Positions 51,561 to 61,366 of a stretch of 64,000 nt of DNA are shown here, piece by piece. The notes below the pieces were generated by a model, which had not been told where the DNA came from, searched no databases, and saw nothing but the letters and a program-made list of their open reading frames with translations. The stretch lies in contig CAMKWS010000007.1 in the NCBI GenBank assembly GCA_946476985.1, forward strand, positions 38,290 through 102,289. The letters run 5' to 3'. Made by a program: the position numbers and the translations under genes. Origin of the DNA: an uncultured Acetobacteraceae bacterium (GTDB taxonomy: Bacteria; Pseudomonadota; Alphaproteobacteria; Acetobacterales; Acetobacteraceae). Every line of letters starts with the position of its first letter. Position 1 is the stretch's first letter.

Positions 51561-53429
51561 ATGTCTCTGAATTCCGTTGTTGAGAGTGTAACGTCCAGAA
51601 TTATTGAGCGGTCCAAGACGTCCCGCCGTCGTTACCTTACTCTTATGGAACGTAACCGTGAAAAAGGTGCAGACCGTTCACGGTTAACCTGTGGTAACCT
51701 AGCCCATGCCGTTGCTGCGTCTAGCAGTGAGGATAAAGAGGACTTGGTTTTTCAGCATCGTGTGAATTTAGGTATTATAACGACCTATAACGATATGCTG
51801 TCTGCCCACGAGCCATATGGGCGTTACCCAGAGCTGATGAAGGTTTTCGCACGTGAGGTCGGGGCGACGGCTCAGGTCGCAGGTGGTGCGCCAGCTATGT
51901 GTGACGGTGTAACACAGGGCCAAGAGGGGATGGATATCTCTCTCTTTTCTCGTGATGTTATCGCCCAGTCTACAGCAGTTGGCTTAAGCCATGCCATGTA
52001 TGAGGGTGTTGCCCTTCTTGGTATTTGCGACAAGATTGTTCCTGGTTTGCTGATGGGCGCTTTGCGCTTTGGTCATCTTCCAGGCATGCTGATTCCATCT
52101 GGCCCTATGACATCTGGCCTGCCGAACAAAGAGAAAGTTCGTGTACGTCAGCTTTATGTGCAGGGTAAGATTGGTCATGATGAGCTTATGAAAGCTGAGA
52201 TGGCCTCTTATCATAGCGAAGGCACATGTACCTTCTATGGTACGGCAAATACAAACCAGATGATGGCAGAATTCCTCGGCTTGATGATGCCAGATTCTTC
52301 TTTCATCCCTGTTGATACGCCGCTGCGTCAGGCGATGACCCGTGCGAGTGTCCACCGTTTGGTAGATATGAGCAAGAAAGGGCCGAACCATCGTCCGATG
52401 TGTGAGGTTGTTAATGAGAAAGCTATTGTCAACGCGATTGTTGGCTTGATGGCAACGGGTGGCTCCACCAATCATACCATTCACATTCCAGCTGTGGCAC
52501 GTGCTGCTGGTATTATCGTGAACTGGGAAGATTTCTCTGACCTATCTGCTGTGGTTCCAACCCTCAGTAAGGTGTACCCAAGCGGGCCGTCCGATGTGAA
52601 CAAGTTTAACGAGGTTGGTGGTCTGCCAACAGTGATCGCTGAACTGTCTGATGCTGGCTTGCTGCATCGTGATATTCCAACAGTTTCTGAAAAGGGACTT
52701 GAGGATTACACCAAACGTGCATTGCTGGGTAATGACAAGAATGTTGTTTATACACCAGCTAAACCTTCTAGCGACCTTGAGATTCTGCGTGGTGTGAAAG
52801 AGCCTTTCCACCCAGTTGGAGGAATCCAACTTCTGCAGGGGAACTTGGGGCGTGGTGTTTATAAATCTAGCGCTGTAGCTGACCAGCTTCTCACGATTGA
52901 AGCTCCTGCTCGTGTTTTCCAATCACAGAGTGCTGTGAAGGAAGCTCAGAAGGCCGGAGAGTTGCACCGTGACGTTATTGTGGTGGTGATTGGCCAAGGG
53001 CCACGTGGCAATGGTATGCCAGAGTTGCATAACTTGATCCCATCTCTCGGGGTAGAGCTTGACCAAGGCTTCAAGATCGCTCTGGTAACGGATGGTCGTC
53101 TCTCTGGGGCGAGTGGTAAGGTTCCTGCTGTTGTGCATGTGGGGCCAGAAGCCCAAGTGGGTGGGCCACTGGCTAAAGTTCGTGATGGCGATATCATTCG
53201 TGTTTGTGCGCGTACTGGTAAGCTGGAAGCACTGGTTGACGAGAAGGAATGGGCTGCACGCACCCCAACCAAGCCGCACCGTGCTACGGCTGGTACAGGC
53301 CGTGAGCTATTTGCCCTCATGCGTGAGGTTGCTCCATCCGCAGAGGAGGGTGCATCACCGATGCAGTTCATGATGGATCGTGAACTGGATGAAATCGGCG
53401 ATGATGTTGAGAAAGGAACTGAGGTATGA
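51561..53429 (+). CDS. edd: Phosphogluconate dehydratase
   Basis: Entner-Doudoroff enzyme converting 6-phosphogluconate to 2-keto-3-deoxy-6-phosphogluconate; a [4Fe-4S] dehydratase. From ATG 51561 622 residues, usual length. Motifs: GIITTYNDMLSAHEPYGRYP, GGAPAMCDGVTQGQEGMDIS, ALLGICDKIVPGLLMGAL (cluster Cys), HSEGTCTFYGTANTNQMM, and TDGRLSGASGKVPAVVHVGP. Codon use is strongly biased towards a few codons (CTG, AAC, GGT), suggesting high expression. ATGA overlap with eda. Confidence 0.96.
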   Translation: MSLNSVVESVTSRIIERSKTSRRRYLTLMERNREKGADRSRLTCGNLAHAVAASSSEDKEDLVFQHRVNLGIITTYNDMLSAHEPYGRYPELMKVFAREVGATAQVAGGAPAMCDGVTQGQEGMDISLFSRDVIAQSTAVGLSHAMYEGVALLGICDKIVPGLLMGALRFGHLPGMLIPSGPMTSGLPNKEKVRVRQLYVQGKIGHDELMKAEMASYHSEGTCTFYGTANTNQMMAEFLGLMMPDSSFIPVDTPLRQAMTRASVHRLVDMSKKGPNHRPMCEVVNEKAIVNAIVGLMATGGSTNHTIHIPAVARAAGIIVNWEDFSDLSAVVPTLSKVYPSGPSDVNKFNEVGGLPTVIAELSDAGLLHRDIPTVSEKGLEDYTKRALLGNDKNVVYTPAKPSSDLEILRGVKEPFHPVGGIQLLQGNLGRGVYKSSAVADQLLTIEAPARVFQSQSAVKEAQKAGELHRDVIVVVIGQGPRGNGMPELHNLIPSLGVELDQGFKIALVTDGRLSGASGKVPAVVHVGPEAQVGGPLAKVRDGDIIRVCARTGKLEALVDEKEWAARTPTKPHRATAGTGRELFALMREVAPSAEEGASPMQFMMDRELDEIGDDVEKGTEV

Positions 53430-54046
53430 GCTACATCAAAAGACTAGATGCGGTAATGGACCGTAGCCCGATTATGCCTGTTCTGGTTGTTGAGGATGTG
53501 GCTAAAGCCCGCCCGATTGCCGAGGCACTCGTGGCAGGTGGTATTTCCACTCTTGAGGTGACACTGCGTACACCGGCAGCTTTGGATGTTATCGCTGAGA
53601 TGTCTAAAGTTGAGGGGGCTCTGGTAGGGGCTGGTACCGTTCTGAACACAGATCAGATGGATCAGGCTATCAAAGCTGGTGCAAAGTTCCTTGTTAGCCC
53701 TGGCATTACGCCAGCTCTGGCAAAGGGTGCGCTGGAGCGTGACATTCCCTTCCTGCCTGGTACAGCAAATGCAAGTGACATCATGATGGGCTTAGACCTT
53801 GGCCTGCGTCGCTTTAAGTTCTTCCCAGCTATGACTAATGGCGGTATCCCGGCTCTTAAGGGCCTGTCTGCTGTGTTTGGTAACCTGGGTGTGCGCTTCT
53901 GCCCAACAGGTGGCATTACAGAGGCAACATATAAAGACTGGCTGGCTCTTCCGACTGTTGGATGTGTTGGTGGCTCTTGGCTGACAGCTGGTGATGCATC
54001 ACCAGAAGTTGTTGCTGAGCGTACAAAAGCTCTGGGTCTGCGTTAA
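53426..54046 (+). CDS. eda: KDPG aldolase (2-keto-3-deoxy-6-phosphogluconate aldolase)
   Basis: Second Entner-Doudoroff enzyme, splitting KDPG into pyruvate and glyceraldehyde-3-phosphate. 206 residues: MPVLVVEDVAKARPIAEALV, GGISTLEVTLRTPAAL (Glu), LVGAGTVLNTDQM, and Schiff-base Lys in LGLRRFKFFPAMTNGG; then FCPTGGITEATY. It overlaps edd by 4 bases and shows the same highly biased codon use. Two stem-loops follow. Confidence 0.97.
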   Translation: MSYIKRLDAVMDRSPIMPVLVVEDVAKARPIAEALVAGGISTLEVTLRTPAALDVIAEMSKVEGALVGAGTVLNTDQMDQAIKAGAKFLVSPGITPALAKGALERDIPFLPGTANASDIMMGLDLGLRRFKFFPAMTNGGIPALKGLSAVFGNLGVRFCPTGGITEATYKDWLALPTVGCVGGSWLTAGDASPEVVAERTKALGLR

Positions 54047-54054
54047 TTAGACCT

Positions 54055-54085
54055 GCATAAGAGGGGGGGTGAAGCCCGCTCTTTT
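54055..54085 (+). terminator. Imperfect stem-loop after eda
   Basis: AAGAG and CTCTT close a stem with inner GGG/CCC around a GTGAAG-type loop, followed by TTT. Imperfect but directly after the eda stop. Confidence 0.5.
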
Positions 54086-54088
54086 AGA

Positions 54089-54133
54089 AAAAATGGCGAT
54101 GAATACAGCATGGCTGCGTTCATCGCCATTTTT
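54089..54133 (+). terminator. Strong stem-loop terminator after edd-eda
   Basis: AAAAATGGCGATGAA pairs perfectly with TTCATCGCCATTTTT over 15 bases around a 15-base loop (with inner AGC/GCT), ending in a T-run. Confidence 0.88.
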
Positions 54134-54305
54134 GTATGGAGTGTTTGTACATCGCTTTGGAGAACAGGGTGGTGGGGAGGTGTTGTGTTAAAGTAACGGT
54201 ATGTGAGGGAATGTTGTCATGTTTGAAAATAGTTGAACATAGCATTTGTAGAATTGAAACTTCTTGATATGTTCGCTGCCTCTTGTTCGAGCAGGTGGTG
54301 GTTAG

Positions 54306-55913
54306 GTGCAGTCTCATATAAAGATGGTTCTTGGTTTGGCGGGTGTGTTGTTAACTGCCGTGCTGACAACCTTAAATGAGCAAGTCTCTCTCCAAGCATT
54401 GCCAGATATTATGGGGGGTATGGGCCTGAGTAAGGATCCCTCCCGCTGGTTTGTGAGCCTTTATACATCAGCCCAAGTGATTGGGGCTGGGTTGTCTCCA
54501 TGGATGGCGATTACTTTTTCTCTGAGGCGGTGGGCGTTTTTTGTATTGTCCTTGGCGGTATGCAGCACCTTGCCTCTAACCTTCTGCCAGGCGCCTTTTC
54601 TGCTGTATATTTTACGGAGCATAGAGGGGCTAGCTGGTGGGTTCGCGATCCCTCTTGTGATGTTCTCTATGTTAAGGATCTTGCCTTTTAGCATCCGTGT
54701 GTATGGGCTTGTATCTTATACTTTGGTGTCCACATGCTTTCCGTATCTTGGTACGGCCCTTGCCGGGTTATGGACGGATTTTTTTAATTGGCATTTTGTC
54801 TTTTTACAGGTGATTCCTCTTGGAGCTCTAGCGGGGATTTTGATCTGGTACGGCATGCCAGTAACAGCCCCGCAGCATGAGCGCCTAAAGCAGTTTAATA
54901 TATGGGGGCTGCTCTTTTTTGCCGTGGCGGCATGGTGCTTGACGACCGTACTTTCGCTCGGAGATTGGTTGGATTGGTTTAACTCCCCTGTGATCTGTCT
55001 TTTAACGGCGATTGGGGGGATGTTTGTGCCCCTTCTTATATGGAATGAATGGCGACATCCTTTGCCATTTTTTCGGTTTCAACTGCTTAATCGCCGCAAT
55101 TATTTCTATGGCGTTGGAGGAATTAGCCTGTTTGTTGTGGTGTCGCTTTCAGCGTCTGTGGCACCGCTGCAATATCTTACGAAGGTTGTGCAATATCGAC
55201 CGGAACAGAGCTATTTTGTCACATTAGAGGTGACGGCAGTTGAGCTTCTGGTGGCTCCTTTTGTGGGATATGTCCTCAATCGGCGGGATGTGGATTGTCG
55301 CATTGTTGGGTTTGCAGGGATGGTCTGTATGTTCATCGCTTGCTGTGGAGACTCTCTTGTGACGTCTGTATGGTTACGCCCTGAATTTTATGCTTGGCAG
55401 TTTTTGCAAGGCATTGGCGGGGTGATGGTGTTGGCCTCTTTGTTATTGATGTCCACTAACGCAGTTGTTGCAGAGGAATCCCCTTTTGCCGTGGCGTTGG
55501 TGAATATGCCACGTGCGTTTATGCAGATTGGTGGCACATGGTTGGTGGATCTTGTAGGCAGGTGGCGTGGGGGATTGCATTCTACACGGTTAGCGGATCG
55601 TTTAGGGGAGTATCGCTACCAGCTGGTACAGGGGAGCAGCCCGCTTATACAAAGCCCTACACCGCTTACCCCAGAGGGGCACGCCCGGTATCACGGAAGT
55701 ATGGCGTTTTTAAAGCAGCAATTTCATCACCAGGTTGCTGTGTTGACGATCTCTGATCTCTTTTGTGTTTTGGCTGCCTTATTAGTGGTTTTGATGGTGT
55801 TTATCCTGGTGGTGCCTGTGCGGACATTCCCGCCTTGGATTGTGTTTGCACCTCGTGGGGCTGCCCCAGCAACAGAAGATGCATCACTTAGTCAGAAAAG
55901 AGCGACAACATGA
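54306..55913 (+). CDS. MFS efflux transporter (DHA2-type, 14 helices)
   Basis: Inner-membrane proton-driven exporter resembling EmrB/QacA. 535 residues from GTG 54306 after GGTGGTGG. About 14 hydrophobic segments; the first-helix acid LTTLNEQVSLQALPDIMGGM and the WFVSLYTSAQVIGAGLSPWM segment correspond to the conserved DHA2 N-terminal half. It overlaps the HlyD-like gene by 4 bases and the outer membrane component follows, so it forms a tripartite pump. Substrate unknown. Confidence 0.9.
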   Translation: MQSHIKMVLGLAGVLLTAVLTTLNEQVSLQALPDIMGGMGLSKDPSRWFVSLYTSAQVIGAGLSPWMAITFSLRRWAFFVLSLAVCSTLPLTFCQAPFLLYILRSIEGLAGGFAIPLVMFSMLRILPFSIRVYGLVSYTLVSTCFPYLGTALAGLWTDFFNWHFVFLQVIPLGALAGILIWYGMPVTAPQHERLKQFNIWGLLFFAVAAWCLTTVLSLGDWLDWFNSPVICLLTAIGGMFVPLLIWNEWRHPLPFFRFQLLNRRNYFYGVGGISLFVVVSLSASVAPLQYLTKVVQYRPEQSYFVTLEVTAVELLVAPFVGYVLNRRDVDCRIVGFAGMVCMFIACCGDSLVTSVWLRPEFYAWQFLQGIGGVMVLASLLLMSTNAVVAEESPFAVALVNMPRAFMQIGGTWLVDLVGRWRGGLHSTRLADRLGEYRYQLVQGSSPLIQSPTPLTPEGHARYHGSMAFLKQQFHHQVAVLTISDLFCVLAALLVVLMVFILVVPVRTFPPWIVFAPRGAAPATEDASLSQKRATT

Positions 55914-57001
55914 CCCCAGAGATAAAAGTGGAACAGAGGCGTTGGCCTTTCTATGTGGCCAGCGGTGTAATTGTTCTGTTTATAGGGATCATCCTCGCCA
56001 TTTTGTTTGTCCCAGCAGAAAGGGTCTGGACGAATGATGCCTATGTAACAGCGCATTATGCTGTCATTGCTCCTCGTGTACCGGGGCAGGTAATTTCTGT
56101 TGAGGTAGATGATAATCAGAGTGTTCGTGCAGGGGATGTGCTGGTAAAGCTCGATCCACGAGATTATCAAACAGCTTTGGACCAAGATCGTGCGACAGAA
56201 GCACATGATAGGGCCTTGGTGCTGGATGCAGCAGCAAGTGTGGCTCGACAGCCAGCGATTATTGCTGAGGCTGAAGCTCGTGTTGCCCAGCTTGAGGCAC
56301 AGCTTTTATTTGCCCGGCAAAATGCTGCACGGTATGAGCATCTTGCCCGGACAGGAGCAGGCAGCCGGGAGGAAGGGCAAAAGACCCATGCTGTGTTAGA
56401 TGAGCTTTCTGCTTCCCTTCACGCAGCACAGGCCCAGAGAGAAGCCGCAAAAGCGCAGTTGCGTGTGTTGCAGGCTATGCAGGATTCAGCAATGCGGCAG
56501 GTGGAGGTTGATCGTGCCCGTGTCCACCAAGCAGAGCTGAATTTATCCTATACGCAAATTCGTGCGCCGTTTGATGGTATGGTGGGCGAGCGCACTGTAC
56601 AAGCGGGAAATTACGTACCCAATGGGGCTGCTCTGATGGCATTAGTGCCCATGGGCGAGTTATGGATTGAGGCAAATTATAGAGAGCTTGCGTTACAACA
56701 TATGCGCCCTGGACAGCGTGCTGATATCCATATTGATGCCTATAATATCGACTTGAAAGGGCAGGTGGATAGTGTTCCTCCCGCCTCGGGTGCGGCTTTT
56801 GCGCCGTTAGCTCCGGAGAATTCGACAGGTAACTTTACGAAAATTGTACAGCGCCTACCCGTGAAGATCACCCTAACACCTGGCCAGCCATGGGCACGGT
56901 TATTGCGGTTAGGTTTGTCTGTCGAGACAACTGTGCATACAGGCTTAAGTGATGTTGTAGGGGCACAAGTAAGGACTGATCGTGCGGTGACAGATAAATG
57001 A
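55910..57001 (+). CDS. HlyD/EmrA-type membrane fusion protein
   Basis: Periplasmic adaptor of the tripartite pump. 363 residues: one N-terminal membrane segment (YVASGVIVLFIGIILAILFV), the lipoyl-like hairpin with TNDAYVTAHYAVIAPRVPGQ and VSVEVDDNQSVRAGDVLVKL, a coiled-coil hairpin at about 95-205, the second lipoyl half TQIRAPFDGMVGERTVQAG and a beta-barrel end. The frame overlaps both neighbours by four bases. Confidence 0.94.
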   Translation: MTPEIKVEQRRWPFYVASGVIVLFIGIILAILFVPAERVWTNDAYVTAHYAVIAPRVPGQVISVEVDDNQSVRAGDVLVKLDPRDYQTALDQDRATEAHDRALVLDAAASVARQPAIIAEAEARVAQLEAQLLFARQNAARYEHLARTGAGSREEGQKTHAVLDELSASLHAAQAQREAAKAQLRVLQAMQDSAMRQVEVDRARVHQAELNLSYTQIRAPFDGMVGERTVQAGNYVPNGAALMALVPMGELWIEANYRELALQHMRPGQRADIHIDAYNIDLKGQVDSVPPASGAAFAPLAPENSTGNFTKIVQRLPVKITLTPGQPWARLLRLGLSVETTVHTGLSDVVGAQVRTDRAVTDK

Positions 57002-58566
57002 GTGGTTGGCTTTTAATTCCTCATCGTTCTGTGCGGTATGTTGGTCGTATCGTTTCAATAGGGGTTTTGGTTGGTGCGATGGGGGTAGGGGGCTGTTTGC
57101 GTGTCGGCCCAGATTATCATCGGCCAGAGATGAAGGGCCAGCCACAGAAATGGCAGAGAGCAGCAGATGTCACAGAGGTGAGGACGCGCGCTTTTACTGA
57201 TGGTCGTGATGTCGATACTGTATGGTGGCAGCAATGGCATGACCCTTTACTAAATAGGCTTATCACGCGGCTTGGTTATGAGAATTTAGATATTGGCCAA
57301 GCGGCGATGCGTGTACTCCAAGCACGAGATCAGCTACGGGTTGTAGCATCTGAAGGGTTGCCTAGCCTGAATTGGGCAGGTTCTTATACATGGACCCAAC
57401 AAAGTACGCATGGCTTTCTTACTCTTGCCCAGCCCGCACCGGGCGCTAATTTGCAGTATCAGCAATATGCAAATATTGGTACAGCTTCGTGGGATTTGGA
57501 TATTTTTGGGCGTATTCGCCGTTTGGTAGAAGCTGGTAAGGCCCGTGTAGTGGAGCAAGAAGCTTTCCAGCACGGAGTTGAGCTCAGTAGTATCGCTGAT
57601 TTTGTAGAAGCATATTTGCGGCTGCGGTCTGTACAAGAGCAGTTGCGTTTAACAGAGCGGCGGCAGCGCCTCGCACAGCATGATCTTACTCTTGTGTTGG
57701 AACGACGACAGGAGGGAGCAGCAAATGATCTTGCTGTTGCACAGGCCCGCGGGCAGCTTGAGCAAATAGAGAGCACGTTACCGCCGTTGAGGGATATACA
57801 GGCGGCACTTATTAATGCGTTGGGATATATGCTAGCGCTGCCGCCTCGTGCGCTGGAGAAGGAGCTTTCTACGTTTCGGCCTCAACCAGATGTGCCTGTT
57901 TCTGTTGGGGTCGGGGTACCATCATCTTTATTAGAGCGGCGGCCGGATATTATGATGGCAGATGCTCGTTTGCATGCGGTTACAGCAGAGGTCGGGGCGG
58001 CGAAAGCGGCCTTTTATCCTGATATTAATTTGGTTGGGAATCTTGGCACGCAGAGTCTTTCTGCGAGTGATTTTTTTATGCCAGCGGCCAAATATTTTAC
58101 CCTTGGTCCGACATTAAATGTGCCTTTGTTTGAAGGCGGACGCCTTGCCGGCATGTTGGCGTTGCGGAAGGCGGAGCAAAAAGAGGTTGCTATTTCTTAT
58201 AGGCAAGTAGTGCTGAATGCGTGGCGTGAGGTTGATGATGCCATTACACGACAAGCACAAGTGCAATTACGGTATGAACATTTGGCAGCAGTTGTACGGC
58301 AGAACCAAAGAGCTTTTGATGTTGCACAAAGCCAGTACAGAGAAGGAGCTGTGCCTTTCTTAGAAGTAGATCAGGCGGAAGGTGTGCTTTTATCGAACCA
58401 AGTGTTGTTGGCGGCCTTGCATATGGAGGCGACCCTTTCTGCAGTGAGTTTATACCGTGCGCTGGGTGGTGGATGGCAATCTCTCGTAAAAGAGAGAGGA
58501 AAAGAACTAAAAGAGCGTAAAACTGTCTTGCACCGCAAGAAAGCCGGGGATATGCCAAAACCATGA
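56998..58566 (+). CDS. Outer-membrane efflux lipoprotein (NodT/OprM family)
   Basis: TolC-like outer-membrane channel of the pump. 522 residues with an N-terminal lipobox (MGVGGC) followed by [12 protein letters not shown], the NodT-family start. Two outer membrane factor repeats contain [36 protein letters not shown] and [20 protein letters not shown], ending [24 protein letters not shown] overlap with the adaptor gene, and its own end overlaps purH by 4 bases. Confidence 0.94.
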   Translation: MSGWLLIPHRSVRYVGRIVSIGVLVGAMGVGGCLRVGPDYHRPEMKGQPQKWQRAADVTEVRTRAFTDGRDVDTVWWQQWHDPLLNRLITRLGYENLDIGQAAMRVLQARDQLRVVASEGLPSLNWAGSYTWTQQSTHGFLTLAQPAPGANLQYQQYANIGTASWDLDIFGRIRRLVEAGKARVVEQEAFQHGVELSSIADFVEAYLRLRSVQEQLRLTERRQRLAQHDLTLVLERRQEGAANDLAVAQARGQLEQIESTLPPLRDIQAALINALGYMLALPPRALEKELSTFRPQPDVPVSVGVGVPSSLLERRPDIMMADARLHAVTAEVGAAKAAFYPDINLVGNLGTQSLSASDFFMPAAKYFTLGPTLNVPLFEGGRLAGMLALRKAEQKEVAISYRQVVLNAWREVDDAITRQAQVQLRYEHLAAVVRQNQRAFDVAQSQYREGAVPFLEVDQAEGVLLSNQVLLAALHMEATLSAVSLYRALGGGWQSLVKERGKELKERKTVLHRKKAGDMPKP

Positions 58567-60155
58567 CTAATACACGTTTCTCCCCCCGTCGTGCCCTTTT
58601 GTCTGTTTCCGACAAGACAGGGCTGGTTGATCTTGCCCGTGCGCTCGTGGCGCAGAATGTTGAAATCCTTTCAACAGGTGGCTCTGCCCGTACGCTGCGC
58701 GAGGCAGGCCTGCCCGTTAAGGAAGTTTCTGACCATACGGGTTTCCCTGAAATTCTAGATGGACGGGTGAAAACGCTCGTGCCGTGGATCCACGGTGGTA
58801 TTCTGGGGCGCCGGGATAAGGAAGAACATAAGGCACAGATGCAGGAGCATGGTATTGCGCCAATCGACCTTGTTTGTGTGAATCTTTATCCTTTTGCTGC
58901 AACGGTTGCGTCTGGTGCAGATGCAGAACGTTGTGTTGAGAATATTGATATCGGTGGTCCTGCCATGGTGCGTGCCGCTGCGAAGAATTTTGCGTCCGTT
59001 GCGATTCTGACAGACCCCGCTCAATATGTAGGTTTTCTGGAGGCGTTAGCGCAGGGTGGAACTACATTAGCTGAACGCCGTAGCTGGGCTGCTGCTGCTT
59101 ATACGCATACAGCAGCATATGATGGTATGATTTCTGCATGGTTTACTAAGCAGGAAGGCGGCACAGATGCGGAACAGTCTCTTCCGCCTGTGTTAACACT
59201 CTCTGGCCAACGTGACACATTACTGCGTTATGGTGAGAATCCTCATCAGGCTGCGGCGTTTTATCGTGATGGGAGTAATCGCCCAGGCCTAGCCACAGCC
59301 CGCCAGATTCAGGGTAAGGCATTGAGCTATAATAATCTCAATGACACAGATGCAGCTTTTGAGGCCGTGGCTGAGCTGGATGGGCCAAGTGTGGTGATTG
59401 TGAAACATGCTAACCCATGTGGTGTGGCATCGGGGGCATCTTTGGTGGAGGCGTGGCAGTCTGCATTGCGCTGTGACCCTGTTTCTGCCTTTGGGGGGAT
59501 TGTTGCTTTAAACCGTACGCTAGATGCAGCTACGGCAGAGCAAATTAGCAAGATTTTCACCGAGGTGATTGTTGCGCCTGATGCAGATGAGGCAGCAAAA
59601 GAGATCCTTGCAAAGAAGAAAAACCTGCGGCTTTTGTTGACAGGTGGTGTGCCTGACGCACGTGCTAATGGGCTTGCTTTCCGCTCTGTTTCTGGCGGTT
59701 TCCTTGCGCAGAGCCGTGATAATGGGCATGTTACGGAAGATATGTTGCGTGTCGTTACAAAACGCCAGCCAAGCCAGCAGGAGATGGCGGACCTTCTCTT
59801 TGCCTTCCGTGTTGCAAAACATGTGAAATCTAATGCTGTGATTTATGCAAAGAATCAGGCTACGGTAGGTATCGGTGCTGGGCAGATGTCACGCGTAGAT
59901 AGCGCGCGTATTGCAGCTCGTAAGAGTGAAGACGCAGCACAAGCTGCTGGTGAAGCGGAAGCATTAACAAAAGGCTCAGTTGCTGCGTCTGATGCGTTCT
60001 TCCCCTTTGCTGATGGCTTAGAGAGTGTGGTTGCCGCTGGGGCAACGGCAGTTATTCAACCGGGTGGGTCTATCCGGGACCAAGAAGTGATTGACGCAGC
60101 AGATGCTGCGGGGATTGCGATGGTCTTCACAGGGATGAGGCATTTTAGGCATTGA
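58563..60155 (+). CDS. purH: Bifunctional AICAR transformylase / IMP cyclohydrolase
   Basis: Last two steps of IMP synthesis. 530 residues: N-terminal cyclohydrolase with [52 protein letters not shown] and [11 protein letters not shown]-terminal transformylase with [36 protein letters not shown] and [14 protein letters not shown]. The start overlaps the efflux lipoprotein gene by ATGA, which is unusual for a purine gene. Codon use is more biased than in the pump genes, in line with higher expression. Confidence 0.96.
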   Translation: MTNTRFSPRRALLSVSDKTGLVDLARALVAQNVEILSTGGSARTLREAGLPVKEVSDHTGFPEILDGRVKTLVPWIHGGILGRRDKEEHKAQMQEHGIAPIDLVCVNLYPFAATVASGADAERCVENIDIGGPAMVRAAAKNFASVAILTDPAQYVGFLEALAQGGTTLAERRSWAAAAYTHTAAYDGMISAWFTKQEGGTDAEQSLPPVLTLSGQRDTLLRYGENPHQAAAFYRDGSNRPGLATARQIQGKALSYNNLNDTDAAFEAVAELDGPSVVIVKHANPCGVASGASLVEAWQSALRCDPVSAFGGIVALNRTLDAATAEQISKIFTEVIVAPDADEAAKEILAKKKNLRLLLTGGVPDARANGLAFRSVSGGFLAQSRDNGHVTEDMLRVVTKRQPSQQEMADLLFAFRVAKHVKSNAVIYAKNQATVGIGAGQMSRVDSARIAARKSEDAAQAAGEAEALTKGSVAASDAFFPFADGLESVVAAGATAVIQPGGSIRDQEVIDAADAAGIAMVFTGMRHFRH

Positions 60156-60160
60156 GGCAT

Positions 60161-60550
60161 ATGATTTCTTCCCGTTTTCTTGCTGTTTTAGGTTTAGTTG
60201 TAGGGCTATATGCTGGACATATTCCCTCGGCATCTGCGGCAGAGTGCCAGTATGATGTGCATGCTGTGCCTGTTTATACTGGCGTAGTAAGTCGCATCAT
60301 TGGTGATGGTGTACTGTTTACCGATGGTAGAGCGGTCATCATGCCGGAATCTTTACTGCCCTTTATGCGGTTGGATAAAGAGGCGAAGCTGCATGGCTTA
60401 ATCAGCACAGATGGGCAGAAGATCTGGGCACTTGCCTTATATGATGGAGATAAGCTGGTGTGTCCTTCTGCGTTGGATGTACGCAAAGGGGCATATCCAG
60501 GCTCTCCAGCTTATGATGTGATTGACCACAAAGCGGCTGAAGCTCCTTGA
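60161..60550 (+). CDS. Small secreted protein, unknown function
   Basis: 129 residues from ATG 60161 (the frame is open from TTG 60152, overlapping the purH stop). Signal peptide FLAVLGLVVGLYAGHIPSAS then mature AECQYDVHAVPVYTGVVSR. The mature chain is beta-rich with two cysteines (one near the start, one in LVCPSALDV), so a disulfide is possible. No family recognised. Between purH and nadK in the same direction, 7 bases before the latter. Confidence 0.72.
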   Translation: MISSRFLAVLGLVVGLYAGHIPSASAAECQYDVHAVPVYTGVVSRIIGDGVLFTDGRAVIMPESLLPFMRLDKEAKLHGLISTDGQKIWALALYDGDKLVCPSALDVRKGAYPGSPAYDVIDHKAAEAP

Positions 60551-60557
60551 GCCGTTT

Positions 60558-61316
60558 ATGAATATTGCCTTTATTGCCGCCCCAACGAAATGCGCTAAAA
60601 ATGCTTTTGCGTATTTTACGAAGCGTTATGGCAATGCTCCCCTAGAGCAAGCTGAAGTCTTGGTTTGCTTGGGGGGGGATGGCTTTATGCTGGAGACATT
60701 ACTTCAGCTATTGGGGCGGAACATTCCTGTTTTTGGAATGAATTACGGCACAATAGGTTTCTTGATGAACCGCCCAGAGGAGGATCATCTTCCTCAGAGG
60801 CTGGCTTATGCCCAGCATACAGAGATTTCCCCGCTTCATATGTGGGCCAAGACAACCTCTGGCGAGACGCATGAAGGTTTAGGCTTTAATGATGTGTTTC
60901 TATATCGTGAAACACGTCAGACGGTGCGTATTGGTATTGAGGTCGATGGGCGTATGCGTATGCCTCGATTGACATGTGATGGCATTATTCTTGCTACACC
61001 TGCAGGTTCTACCGCCTATAATCGCTCGGCACATGGGCCGATCGTCCCTCTAGGGGCGGAGCTTTTGTCTCTTACGCCGATCTCACCTTTTCAGCCGCGG
61101 CATTGGCGTGGGGCGCTGCTGCCATCTGATGTCGTGGTGCGTTTTACGTTAGAAGATACTGACAAACGCCCAGCTTCTGCTGTTGCGGGTCCGAAAGAGA
61201 TACGTAGTGTAGAAGAAGTCGTGGTGCGTTTAGCAAAAGATAAAAAGGTGACGCTTCTTTTCGATCCCGATCATAGCTTGTCAGAACGGATTATTGCTGA
61301 ACAATTTGCAGAATAA
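60558..61316 (+). CDS. nadK: NAD kinase
   Basis: Phosphorylates NAD to NADP in the cytosol. ATG 60558 gives 252 residues starting MNIAFIAAPTKCAKNAFAYF; the upstream open frame overlaps the preceding gene. Motifs: VLVCLGGDGFMLETL (GGDG), MNYGTIGFLMN, and CDGIILATPAGSTAYNRSAH, all NadK signatures. Terminator follows directly. A link to the purine gene upstream is cotranscription only. Confidence 0.94.
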   Translation: MNIAFIAAPTKCAKNAFAYFTKRYGNAPLEQAEVLVCLGGDGFMLETLLQLLGRNIPVFGMNYGTIGFLMNRPEEDHLPQRLAYAQHTEISPLHMWAKTTSGETHEGLGFNDVFLYRETRQTVRIGIEVDGRMRMPRLTCDGIILATPAGSTAYNRSAHGPIVPLGAELLSLTPISPFQPRHWRGALLPSDVVVRFTLEDTDKRPASAVAGPKEIRSVEEVVVRLAKDKKVTLLFDPDHSLSERIIAEQFAE

Positions 61317-61320
61317 GATT

Positions 61321-61349
61321 AACGCCCTGTCTGGTTAAAACAGGGCGTT
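61321..61349. terminator. Terminator between nadK and the dehydrogenase gene
   Basis: AACGCCCTGT pairs perfectly with ACAGGGCGTT around a 9-base loop, between convergent genes; TTTT follows three bases later on the plus strand. Confidence 0.8.
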
Positions 61350-61366
61350 ACTTTTGAAGGGCTGTT

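Noticed and set aside
51984..52484. 166-codon minus-strand ORF opposite edd
   Set aside because: Antisense to the catalytic core of edd; explained by codon bias.
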